Assembly (NCBI GenBank): GCA_016946835.1
Contig: JACVTC010000034.1
Coordinates: forward strand, 248,001 to 312,000
Source of the DNA: Neocallimastix lanati (nom. inval.)
Lineage: Eukaryota; Neocallimastigomycota; Neocallimastigomycetes; Neocallimastigales; Neocallimastigaceae
DNA: 64,000 nt
Direction of reading: 5' to 3'
Shown here: positions 10,452-20,221 of the stretch, one piece after another
Numbering within the stretch: the first letter of the stretch is position 1
Layout of the letters: every line of letters starts with the position of its first letter
Notes under the pieces: generated by a model
Databases searched by the model: none
What the model was told of the DNA's origin: nothing
Seen by the model: only the letters and a program-made list of their open reading frames with translations
Made by a program: the position numbers and the translations under genes

Positions 10452-13400
10452 ATTATGGGAGTAAGCAATCTCCCAAAATAATTAAAATTGCATCATCAAA
10501 TCAATCAATAAATTACCTTAATAACGAAAATAATCAAATCCCTCAAATTAATGTAGCCCAGAAAAAGAAAGTGCCTACAAGTACTTTGGATAAGAATAAA
10601 ATCTCTCAAAATAATAAAAGTATAGTTAAACCATCCATTCTCAATCAACCAAATATTAAGAAAGTTAAACAACAAAAGAAAGCAATTAGGAATACAAGAA
10701 GAAGAAAAATAAGTGAAGAACTTAATAATGAAAAACAAAATGACCATGAATTAAATGATAATGAGGAAATTATTATTGATGAACCATATAATACAAAGGA
10801 AAATACAAAAGATTCTGAAATGAAAAATAATTCAGAAATCAATAATGGAAATAATAATGAAAGTAATAATGGAAATAATAAAAATAATGTAATTAACATA
10901 ATTGATGAACATAGAAAAATAAATAATGAAAATAATACCAAAGACGTTCTAACACATAGTCAATCTCTCAGTCAAACTAAACAAACCAGAAAAAGAAGTA
11001 TGACAGATATACAAATGTTAGAATCAGGTAATAAATTTAGTATAATTAAGGAAGCCAACAACTTGTTTCCGAAAATTAGTCTTGCACAATTACTTTCTAT
11101 TAGTCCTACTCTTAGGAAGGAATTAGGACAAGGTTGTAAGCCAAAGATAGAAAATGTATTATGCTCTCTTTATAATATTCCTATTCCAATCTTCATTGGA
11201 AAAACGAAAGAAGTATTTTTAAAAATTCTTTACGATACAGGAGCAAATGTAAATGTTATAACAACAGGATGTTTAAATAAATTTAATGATGTGAAAATTG
11301 AAGAAGATATAATAGAACAAAATATTACTTTAGCAAATGGATCTACAGTACCTACTAAATACTATGTTCCATTGAAAATTAACATTAATGATTCTTGCAA
11401 CATTTATGAAAAATTTTATATTATAAATCAAGATAATCCATACTTTGATATTATTTTTGGAAGAAGTATCCAAAAGAAATATAGATTACTTATTGATCCA
11501 GATGATGATTTCATATATCAGAAAACAAGAAAAGGTCTTAAAAAGATAATCCAGATAATTAACTCAAATAACACAAATAATATTCCCTTAATGAATGCTA
11601 TTTATGTATCTAAAGAAGATGAAGAAATTCGTGAATTTAACTCTACCTTAAACGAAATTCTCAATTCCGTTCCAGATAAAGTTAAATCAAAATTTGAAAG
11701 TCTTATTAATCAATACAAAAACTGTATGGCAACATCACTAAGTCAGCTAACAACTGCTAACCTTGAACCACATTCAATAATTACTACTACTGAAAAACCT
11801 ATTAAGCTAAAACCTTATAAATTATCAAAAGAGCATTCTGATATTCTAAAAGAAGAAATTATATCCTTACTTAATAAAGGCTTAATTATTCCCTCCCATT
11901 CCCCTTGGTCATTTCCTGTTTTATTAGTCAGAAAGAAAAATGGGAAATGGAGACTATGTATAGATTACAGAAGGCTTAATGAAATCACTATTAAAGATTC
12001 ATATGCACTCCCTTTCATCGATGAACTTGTCTCTTCAGTTAGAGGTGCTAAAATATTTTCAGCCCTTGACTTATATTCGGGTTATCACCAAATCCCAATG
12101 AATCCCAGAGATATCGAAAAAACTTCTTTCACAACAAAATTTGGAAACTATAATTTTGTTGTTATGCCTTTCGGTTTAACTAATGCTCCCGCTACCTTTC
12201 AAAGGGAGATGAACAGAATCCTTTTACCCCTCATTGGTAAATGCTTATTCGTTTACATCGATGACATAGTTGTATATTCTACTTCTATTGAAGAACATCT
12301 TGAACATTTAAAACAAGTATTTGAAATATTCTCCAAGTATAATCTCTCCCTCAATCTTCAAAAATGCAAATTTTTCCAAGAATCAATTGAAGTCTTAGGT
12401 CATGTTCTTACCCCTAATGGTTTAAAAACTGTTCCTTCTAAAGTTCAAAGTATAGCCCTTTGGGAAGCACCCAAAAATGTTAATGAACTCAGGTCTTTCC
12501 TTGGTCTTGCTAGTTATTACAGAAAATTTATACAAAATTTCTCTATAAGAGCTGACTCTCTTTTTAAACTACTTAAGAAAAATCAACCATATATATGGAC
12601 TTCTGATCGTAATGAAGCTTTTGAAGACATACGTCACTGTTTATTGTCTGACCCTATATTATGTTATCCTGACTTTGATAAAGAATTTATTGTTAGAACA
12701 GACGCCTCTACTCAAGGTATCGGTGCTGTCCTCTTACAGGTGGAGGAAGACAAATTGGAACACCCAATTTGTTGTGTAAGTCGTACTTTATCACCTCCAG
12801 AAAGAAATTACTCTGTAACTGATCTTGAAGGTTTGGCTATTAATTACGCAATCCAAAAATTCCGTCAGTACTTAATTAGTAACAAGAAACCAACTATATT
12901 CATTACGGATCATAAACCACTCTTAGGATTTTATAAAAATACTATTCCAAATAAAGGAAGACACATGCGTTGGATAGAAGAATTTAACAAATATAAAATT
13001 GAACTAAAATATGAAAAAGGAAAGAAAAATGTTTTCGCAGACGCTCTTTCAAGACTACCTTCAAAAGACAGCGAAGATATTATAAAATGTATTAATACAA
13101 TTTTAGCTGATCTTAATCCAAAAGATTTAAACCTACCAGAAGGAATAATCAAATACTTCACTAAGAATTATCAAGTTGTTGATAACACCTTATATTATAA
13201 GAAAGATGATACTTATTTAAAAGTTATCTACCGTGATGAAGACAAAAAGGATATAATTAATCGTGCTCATTCTGTAGGACATGAAGGAGCCGAAAAAACT
13301 GTAAACAGAATACTAAATTCATATTATTGGCCCGGCATTTGGAATGACGTTAGGATGTGGATCAAATCTTGCAGAAAATGTCAACTTTGTAGACCAAAAC

Positions 13401-14317
13401 CAATCCCGAAAAACACTGCAGATAATGTAACACCAGTTGAACAACCATTTACTCGTATTGGACTTGATACGATTGGTCCTCTTCCAATTACTAAAAATGG
13501 AAATATGTATATTATTACATTGGTTGACTACTTCACAAAATGGGTTGAAGCTAAAGCCATTCCAAACACAAAGACTGAAGAAGTTATAAAATTTTTAACT
13601 GAAGTTATATCAAGACATGGTCCTCCAGAAATAATTGTTACAGATAATGGAAGTTCGTTCGCATCAGATATTACTAAAATGATGATCGATCTTTATGGGT
13701 CATGGGTGCACTTTGTATCTCCACATCATCCAGAATCAAATGGTATGATTGAAAACCGTAATAGAGAAGTAGAGAAAATTCTAAGACTCTTAATTGAAAA
13801 CGAAAGTGAATGGGATGAATATTTACCATCCGCACTTTGGGCTCTTAGAACAACAAAAAATTCCAAAACAAAATTTAGCAGCTTTGAATTACTTTATGGG
13901 AGAAAAGACACCTGGCCATTAGAAGTAATGTTTCCAGATATTTACAAAGATCCAAATGAAACAGATGAAGAATATATTTTTAGAAGATTCCTTAGACATC
14001 AGAATTGGGTGAAACAAGCAACAGAATATTCGGATTACGCAAATCAATATTGGGAACATCGCATTGGACTATCGAAATCACTAAAGAAAAATTATAAACC
14101 CGGAGATTATGTGATGATAAGATTAATTGGAAGAAGTAAGTTAAATCCTTACTTTTATGGACCATATAAAGTAGTTAACAAACAAAAATTCAATACAGTT
14201 GTCCTCGAAGATCCTCAAACAGGAAAACTTCTTGATCGAAATGTACATATTAAAAATGTTTTTCCTTATATCATTCCAGAAAAAGAATTAACTTCAAGGG
14301 ACGAAGTTCAATCTTAA
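10439..14317 (+). CDS. pol: Pol polyprotein of the gypsy element (PR-RT-RH-IN)
   Basis: The frame is 1292 residues. Residues 1-215 are a Lys/Asn-rich extension. The aspartic protease has LYDTGA (D266). RT runs about 460-650, with the first catalytic Asp in SALDLYSG (about D544) and YIDD at 606-609. RNase H starts with RTDAS (about D755). Integrase has a HHCC finger (H944, H948, then CX2C near 976) and a D-D-35-E core (D1010, D1069, E1105). A GPY-type module lies near 1240-1260. The product replicates the element: it matures Gag, copies the RNA in particles and inserts the cDNA in the nucleus. It is probably made as a Gag-Pol fusion, so the ATG at 10439 need not be used. Confidence 0.94.
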   Translation: MFKLNYGSKQSPKIIKIASSNQSINYLNNENNQIPQINVAQKKKVPTSTLDKNKISQNNKSIVKPSILNQPNIKKVKQQKKAIRNTRRRKISEELNNEKQNDHELNDNEEIIIDEPYNTKENTKDSEMKNNSEINNGNNNESNNGNNKNNVINIIDEHRKINNENNTKDVLTHSQSLSQTKQTRKRSMTDIQMLESGNKFSIIKEANNLFPKISLAQLLSISPTLRKELGQGCKPKIENVLCSLYNIPIPIFIGKTKEVFLKILYDTGANVNVITTGCLNKFNDVKIEEDIIEQNITLANGSTVPTKYYVPLKININDSCNIYEKFYIINQDNPYFDIIFGRSIQKKYRLLIDPDDDFIYQKTRKGLKKIIQIINSNNTNNIPLMNAIYVSKEDEEIREFNSTLNEILNSVPDKVKSKFESLINQYKNCMATSLSQLTTANLEPHSIITTTEKPIKLKPYKLSKEHSDILKEEIISLLNKGLIIPSHSPWSFPVLLVRKKNGKWRLCIDYRRLNEITIKDSYALPFIDELVSSVRGAKIFSALDLYSGYHQIPMNPRDIEKTSFTTKFGNYNFVVMPFGLTNAPATFQREMNRILLPLIGKCLFVYIDDIVVYSTSIEEHLEHLKQVFEIFSKYNLSLNLQKCKFFQESIEVLGHVLTPNGLKTVPSKVQSIALWEAPKNVNELRSFLGLASYYRKFIQNFSIRADSLFKLLKKNQPYIWTSDRNEAFEDIRHCLLSDPILCYPDFDKEFIVRTDASTQGIGAVLLQVEEDKLEHPICCVSRTLSPPERNYSVTDLEGLAINYAIQKFRQYLISNKKPTIFITDHKPLLGFYKNTIPNKGRHMRWIEEFNKYKIELKYEKGKKNVFADALSRLPSKDSEDIIKCINTILADLNPKDLNLPEGIIKYFTKNYQVVDNTLYYKKDDTYLKVIYRDEDKKDIINRAHSVGHEGAEKTVNRILNSYYWPGIWNDVRMWIKSCRKCQLCRPKPIPKNTADNVTPVEQPFTRIGLDTIGPLPITKNGNMYIITLVDYFTKWVEAKAIPNTKTEEVIKFLTEVISRHGPPEIIVTDNGSSFASDITKMMIDLYGSWVHFVSPHHPESNGMIENRNREVEKILRLLIENESEWDEYLPSALWALRTTKNSKTKFSSFELLYGRKDTWPLEVMFPDIYKDPNETDEEYIFRRFLRHQNWVKQATEYSDYANQYWEHRIGLSKSLKKNYKPGDYVMIRLIGRSKLNPYFYGPYKVVNKQKFNTVVLEDPQTGKLLDRNVHIKNVFPYIIPEKELTSRDEVQS
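10442..10448 (+). promoter_or_regulatory. -1 ribosomal frameshift heptamer TTTAAAT
   Basis: In the gag frame the bases read T TTA AAT, the canonical X XXY YYZ slippery pattern, and the gag stop TAA follows at once. Pol lies in the -1 frame, as this mechanism needs. The same heptamer abuts the gag stop in the related element at 25941-25947. That shifting occurs here is inference from family knowledge. Confidence 0.75.
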
Positions 14318-14329
14318 CCGCCGAGGAAT
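14318..14329 (+). promoter_or_regulatory. polypurine tract
   Basis: CCGCCGAGGAAT sits directly before the TG of the 3' LTR. Related sequences, GGCAGAGAAAC at 18681 and GGGCCGACGAAT at 29648, occupy the same place in two relatives. Confidence 0.6.
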
Positions 14330-15078
14330 TGATAAATAACAAAATTAATAAATCTTGAAAATTTATTATACATAAAATCAAAACTAACCTTAGCCAAGTT
14401 TAATAATAATTTAATAAAATAAAAAAAAAAATTAATTAATTAATTAATTAAAACAAATAAATTACACTTAAAAATTACATTAATACTCAGATATGAAAGA
14501 AATATTATATATTTTTCAAAATAAAAATATTAAGATTAAATTTAAAATAAAATAATTAGTTTTAATAATTAGTTTTATAATAATTTTTATAATTAATTTT
14601 ATAATTAAATAATAATTTTATAATAACAAAATTTATTAATTTAAATAACAAAATATTTTTAATTATTTTTATAATAAACAAATTTATTTATTTTATTATT
14701 AAATATTTATTTTATTATTAATTTTATTACTTTTATTTTATTTAATTATTCTTTTTATTTATAAATTATAAATAGTTTAATTTTAAAGAAAAATATAAAT
14801 ACTTGTAAATATTTCATGTAAATATTATTATTATTATTATTAATTAATTTTATAATTTTAATAATCACTTTAAATTTTGTAATGTTTAATAAATTTTAAT
14901 AAAAGATTTATAAAATAAAATATTAGAAAACAAGTGTTCTAATAAACCAAATTTTTAGTGTTATTTTTAATAAAACATTTTTAATTCATAAATAACTTAT
15001 ACAGTTATTATTAAAATAAATTGAAATTATCACTTTTTAATTCTATATTAAAATTAAGATAATTTCTAAAATTTATTA
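14330..15078 (+). repeat. 3' LTR of the gypsy element
   Basis: It is 749 bp, with TATAAATA at 14794-14801. It is followed by the TAAC target copy and, 13 bp after the LTR end, by a tRNA-like sequence. Confidence 0.93.
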
Positions 15079-15091
15079 TAACTAGTAAATT

Positions 15092-15160
15092 AGTAACTAT
15101 GGTTCAATGGTAAGTTACCATAACAATCGGGCTGAACCCTTAGGGTTCGACACCCACTTT
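15092..15160 (+). other. tRNA-like sequence with A-box and B-box motifs
   Basis: TGGTTCAATGGTAA resembles an internal A box, and GGGTTCGACACCC, 40 bases on, resembles a B box (GGTTCGANNCC), with a T run after it. The block is strikingly GC-rich for this window. A full cloverleaf does not form: the acceptor and D stems do not pair and no U33-type anticodon loop is in place. I read it as a tRNA relic or a Pol III-type promoter. The 15-bp word ATTTATTATAACTAG occurs on both sides of it (15071-15085 and 15183-15197). Confidence 0.45.
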
Positions 15161-15182
15161 TTCCAAATTTTAATAAATTTTT

Positions 15183-15612
15183 ATTTATTATAACTAGAAT
15201 ATTAAAGAAATTACTAGTGTTTATCGGTTAAACAATTGAACCGATAAAACTAGAAAAATCTATTTTATTAATATTTTTTATCATTTTTTATCTAAGATTC
15301 ATTTTCTAGAAAGAAAACTTGTTTTCTTTAATTTTCTTTAATTTTCTTTTATTTCTAATAATTACTAATAACAAATGATAACTTAAAATAATTAATTTTC
15401 CTGAAAAACTATAAATAGGTGTAAAATTTCATAATAAAATATTTTTACTTGTGCTTTTATTAATTAATTTTAAAGTAATTTAAAATATTACAATGATTAA
15501 TTAATAAAATAATAATTTATATTTTTACTAATAAAAAAACTTATTTTAATAAAACATATTTTGAATTACTTTAGTGTCGAGAACCTTTTGTGTAAAAAAC
15601 CTTATAACAATC
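15183..15612 (+). mobile_element. LTR-like remnant, boundaries unresolved
   Basis: TATAAATA at 15410-15417 followed by GGTGTAAAATTTC is the shared LTR core promoter. The downstream part (TGTGCTTTTATTAATTAATT) matches the LTR-like block at 61250. A 10-bp inverted repeat around ATCGGTT lies near 15220. The far end near CCTTATAACA (about 15610) is a possible LTR terminus. It may be the old 5' LTR of the broken gypsy element that follows. 15613-15840 is A/T-rich and shows nothing. Confidence 0.5.
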
Positions 15613-15840
15613 TTAAGTAACATTAAGATTTGTTACAATAGTTATAATTAATTTTATAATTACATGTATTAAAATTATTACTGTAAGAATTTTTATCATA
15701 ATTATTTTCATAAAAATTTTTAGAAAAATTTTTAATACAATTTTTATTAATATTAATATTATAATTAAATTTTTAGAAAAAATTTTAATATTATTTTGAT
15801 TATGATTACAAAATTTTTTTGAAAATATATTGACAAATTA

Positions 15841-18680
15841 ATAACATCAGTAAAAGGGGCAAAAATATTCTCAGCATTGGACTTATTTTCAGGCTACTAC
15901 CAAATACCAATGAATGAAAGAGATGTGGAAAAAACAGCCTTTACAACGAAATATGGAAATTATAATTTTTTAGTGATGCCCTTTGGTTTAGCCAACGCAC
16001 CAGCATCATTTCAAAGAGAAATGAACAGTATATTATTACTATTAATAGAGGAATGTCTATTTGTTTATATTGATGACATAGTTGTATATTCGAAAAATCT
16101 TGAAGATCACATAAAATATTTAAAGAAAGTATTTGAAATATTTACAAAATATAATTTATCTATTAACTTACAAAAATGTAAATTCTTTAAAGAAGAGGTA
16201 GAAGTTCTTGGACATGTTCTGACTACTGATGGGTTAAAAACTGCACCATCAAAGGTTCAATCAATAACACTATAGGAAAGACCCAATAATATAAACGAAC
16301 TACGGTCATTTCTTGGACTAACCAGTTATTACAGAAAATTCATTAAAAATTATTCTATTAGAGCCAATCCATTATACAAATTACTTAAAAAGGATACAAA
16401 ATTTATTTGGGATGAGAACTCTAACTATACTTTTGAGGATTTAAGAAAATGTTATTATCCGATCCAATTTTAATTTATCCTGACTTTAACAAACTATTCA
16501 TTGTACGAACAGACGCCTCAAATAAAGGTATTGGTAGAGTACTAATGTAGATAGGTAAAGACAATTTGGAACTACCAGTTACATGTGTAAGTAGATCTCT
16601 GAAACCAGCAGAGAGAAATTATTCAATAACAGATTTAGAAGGTTTAGCTCTATTTATACATTAAAGAAATTTAGACAATATATAATTAGCAACAAAAATA
16701 AAAATAAATTTATTACTGACCATGAGCCTCTAATTGGATTTTTCAATAAAAGCTTATCAGTTAAAAGAAGACATTTAAGATGGATGGAAGAATTTAATAA
16801 ATATAATGTCATAATAAAATATGAGAAAGGAAAGAAAAACATTTTTGAAGACGCGTTATCCAGACTACCATCCAGTAACAATGAAAGAATAATACTATCA
16901 ATAAATACAATATTAAATGAATTTAAACCAAAAGATTTAGACTTTCCAGAAGGTATAATAAAGTATTTTAGTAAAAATTACCAAATAATAGATAATACAT
17001 TATATTATAAAAAGAATGATTTATATTTGAAAGTTATATACAAAGAAGAGGATAAAAAAGACATAATAATTAGAACACATAATGTAGGCCATGAGGGAGC
17101 TGAAAAAACCACCCAAAGAATTATGCAATCATACTATTGGCCGGGAATTTGGAGTGATGTCAAGATGTGGGTAAAGTCCTGCCACTAGTGCCAGCTGTTC
17201 AGGCCAAAACCTCTACCCAATAATACCGAAAGTAACACTACACCAGTGGAAATGCCTTTTACCAGAGTCGGATTGGACATTATTGGTTCGCTACAGGAAA
17301 CAAAAAAAGGAAATAAATATACAATTACATTAGTAGATTATTTTACTAAATGGCCAGAAGCCAAAGCAATTCCAAATGCTACATCGGAAGAAGTTATTGT
17401 AAAGATATCTTTATATCTTTAATAAATTTATGTAATACATTATTACATTAATTTATGTTTGAAATTTTTGTCACGATATCTTGAATAAAATTATGTAATT
17501 TACATTAATTTATGAATTAAAACATATTTCAATAAATTATGTAAACGAAAAATCATACATCAAATTTACATACATGAATTAAATACTTTAAATAATTACT
17601 TCTCCTTAAATTAATAATCGAAATTTAAAATTATAAATTAGAACTTAAATTATTTAAATTTATATTTATTAAATATGAAATTAAATAATTTAGTCACAAA
17701 AAATTCGTCAAATCTGTTATTGAAAATTTTTTATTTATTTAAATAGTATAGTTTATTATTATTAATAGTTTTTAGTTTAATTTTAAATTAGTTAAAATAT
17801 TTAAATAGTTATAATAAAAAATAGTTGATTAAAAAATTATACTATAATTAGTTTTAGTTTAAATATTTTATTATTTTATAAAATTAATTATTATTAATAT
17901 TTAAATTGAATATATGTAAATTAAATTAATTTAATATATTAGAATATTATTAAGAAAAAATATAAATATTGTAAATTTTCTTTAATTGAAAGAAAGTAAT
18001 TGTTATTTTATGATTTTATAGTTCATAACATAATAAGAACTATTTAATAAAAGATTTTTTATAAAATTATTTTTAATAAAAGAATTTATTTTATAATAGA
18101 GTGTTTTGTATTATTATAATCTGTTTTGACATAAAACTCTTTATAGTTGAATTATTCTTAACAGAAGTATTTTCGAGACATGGGTCTCCAGAAATAATAA
18201 TTACAGATAATGGAAGCTCCTTTATCTCAGAAATAGCAAAAATAATGGTGGACTTATACGAATCTTGGATTCATTTTGTTACACACCATCCAATCAAACG
18301 GAATGATAGAAAACAGGAATCGTGAAATTGGAAAAATGTTGATGTTATTAATTGAAAACGAATAGGAGTGAGGCACTACAAATAATATTCCGAACATGCA
18401 AAAAGATATTGGGAACAAAGAATGAGATTTTCAAAAGCACTTAAAAAGAAGTATAAAGTTGGATACTATGTTTTAATTAGACTTTTTAATAGATCTAAAT
18501 TGGACCCTTATTTTTATGGACCGTTCAAAGTTGTAAAGGAACCAAAATACAATACAGTCGTATTAGAGGACCCGAATACAGGAAAACTTTTCTCAAGAAA
18601 TGTACATTTAAAGAACATATATCCGTACACAATTAAAGGAGAAACCTTATTAACTTCAGGAGACGATGTTACATCTTAAC
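15841..18680 (+). pseudogene. gypsy pol fossil (RT, RNase H, integrase)
   Basis: In order, the visible parts are RT with the YIDD box (about 16067-16078), RNase H with RTDAS (near 16510), the integrase HHCC finger (HNVGHEG, near 17080), the integrase core split by the solo LTR, TDNGSSF after the insertion (near 18205), and a C-terminal FYGPF module ending with SGDDVTS. It aligns along its length with the whole pol at 10439-14317. It is a fossil with several breaks. Confidence 0.88.
17398..18145 (+). mobile_element. solo LTR, family T (copy 1), inside integrase
   Basis: It begins TGTAAAGATATC and ends CTTTATA, and it splits the integrase coding region. The flanks are GTTAT and GTTGA, a worn 5-bp target copy. 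TATAAATA at 17961-17968 followed by TTGTAAATTTTC sets it as plus-strand. A second copy with an exact target duplication is at 49352-50122. Confidence 0.8.
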
Positions 18681-18691
18681 GGCAGAGAAAC

Positions 18692-19430
18692 TGATAAAAG
18701 ATGAAATTTATAATTTAAAATTAATTAATAAACTAAATTTAACAATTTATAATAATTTACTAAATTATAAAATCATAAATAATTATTATAAAAAGTTAGT
18801 ATTTTCAAATAAAATTTTAAGATTAATAAAACAACAATTTAAATTTAAATAATTAATATAGAAATTAAATTTAAATAATTTTATTATGTAAAATATATTT
18901 AATTATATAAAAATTTGTTATTATTTGATATAAATAGTAAATAGTTATTTTATTTTAAAGGCTTAAAACCAATTCTTATTTTAAAAATAGAAAATAAGAC
19001 TTAAAATAGAATTAAAATAGTAATATTTTTTATTTTAAATATTTATAAAAGATATAAATAGTAATTAAATTAAATAGTTAATTATATAGTTTAATCTTAA
19101 CGAAAATTATTAAAACATGTAATAATTCTTATTTAAAAGAACAACATTTTTGTTAACATTTTTGTTTGCTAAAATTTGTTCAATAAATACTTATTTTATT
19201 TTTATTTATTTAAATTTAAAAGTATTTATTTAATATTATAAATCTAAAACTTAATAAAAATTAATATTTAAAAATTAAAATAAAATTTATATATAAAAAT
19301 AACGTTAGTGTTTCTAATAAATCAATTTTAAAAAGCTTTATAATAAAACATATTTTAATTATTTTAGAATTTATCTCTTTGATAAAGAGTTATTAATAAA
19401 CAAAAGCATGTTATTTATAATTTCTTATCA
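18692..19430 (+). repeat. 3' LTR of the broken gypsy element
   Basis: It starts TGATAAAAGATG just after the purine-rich GGCAGAGAAAC and probably ends TTCTTATCA. TATAAATA lies at 19053-19060. No matching 5' LTR was found, so the end is inferred from TG..CA and the next LTR starting at 19433. Confidence 0.65.
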
Positions 19431-19432
19431 CA

Positions 19433-20173
19433 TGATATGGGCACAGATCACACACAATATTTTATATACACAATATTAAATATTATAAATAAATTTTTAT
19501 TAGTTTAAATAAAAATATTTTATTAATTTTTATTTTATTTTATTGTCCCCCTTTCAAAAGAAAGAAAATTTCTTCCATTTATATTTTTTCACATGAGCCT
19601 TAGATATAAACATATGAATTTATTCTATTCTGAATGTTATTTTAATATTAATATATTTTAAAAATTAACCTATTCTAAAGTATCTATCTAAAAATATAGT
19701 TATAATTATTAATGATTTATTTGTATTTAAAATTTTAATTATCTATTCTAATAATATTTTAATTTATCAATTAATAAATAACTTAGTATTCTAATAGATT
19801 ATTAATATCAAATTTCATAAAATTTATAATTATATAAAAAAAAATTTAGAAAATAATAATCTATTTAGAGAAAACAATAAAAATGATAGTTAGTATTGTA
19901 TCAAATACTTTAATTTATCGAAATAATAAAAGTTGTTTTTTATAAAATAAAAGTTGTTTTTTATAAAATATTAAATCCTAACCTTATACAGAATTGGATA
20001 TTTCTGTATTAATTTTATTAAAACAATTTATAATAAATAATTTTTATTACTAATAATTATATTATAACTATTTTATTTTAAATAATTTTATTATTATAAA
20101 TATTTTATTATTTGTCTTTATAATTTTATATATATATATACTCATTTAAAATAAATAAGCAAGTTTCGGATCA
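19433..20173 (-). repeat. 3' LTR of the minus-strand gypsy element
   Basis: On the minus strand it starts TGATCCGAAACTTGC right after a GGGAAATTC purine tract, and it ends with CCCATATCA. Its length, about 741 bp, is close to that of the LTR at 7953. No second copy is in the window, so the distal end is inferred. Confidence 0.6.
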
Positions 20174-20221
20174 GAATTTCCCAGTTTAACTATGGACTTC
20201 GTCCACTGAAGTCTCATTGTG

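Larger units (their letters stand above)
7953..15078 (+). mobile_element. Ty3/gypsy LTR retrotransposon, looks whole
   Basis: It has two 749-bp LTRs that differ at only a handful of positions, a primer-binding site right after the 5' LTR, a 0.85-kb leader, gag, pol in the -1 frame and a purine-rich tract before the 3' LTR. TAAC flanks it (7949-7952 and 15079-15082). Domain order is protease, RT, RNase H, integrase, which is the Ty3/gypsy order; the C-terminus has a GPY/F-type module and no chromodomain that I can see. Near-identical LTRs point to recent insertion. No coding break was seen. Confidence 0.93.
15841..19430 (+). mobile_element. Ty3/gypsy element, broken
   Basis: This is a relative of the whole element at 7953. 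It lacks gag, protease and the start of RT, and keeps RT from SALDLFSG onward, RNase H, integrase and the C-terminal module, then a 3' LTR. It carries roughly six or more breaks. A solo LTR of another family is inserted in its integrase (17398-18145). It is clearly older than the element at 7953. Confidence 0.88.

Noticed and set aside
10505-10941. Minus-strand reading frames opposite pol
   Set aside because: They are antisense shadows of the Asn/Lys-rich start of pol.
15092-15160. Functional tRNA gene
   Set aside because: A- and B-box-like motifs and spacing are there, but the acceptor and D stems do not pair and no U33 anticodon loop is in place. Kept as a tRNA-like relic or Pol III-type promoter.
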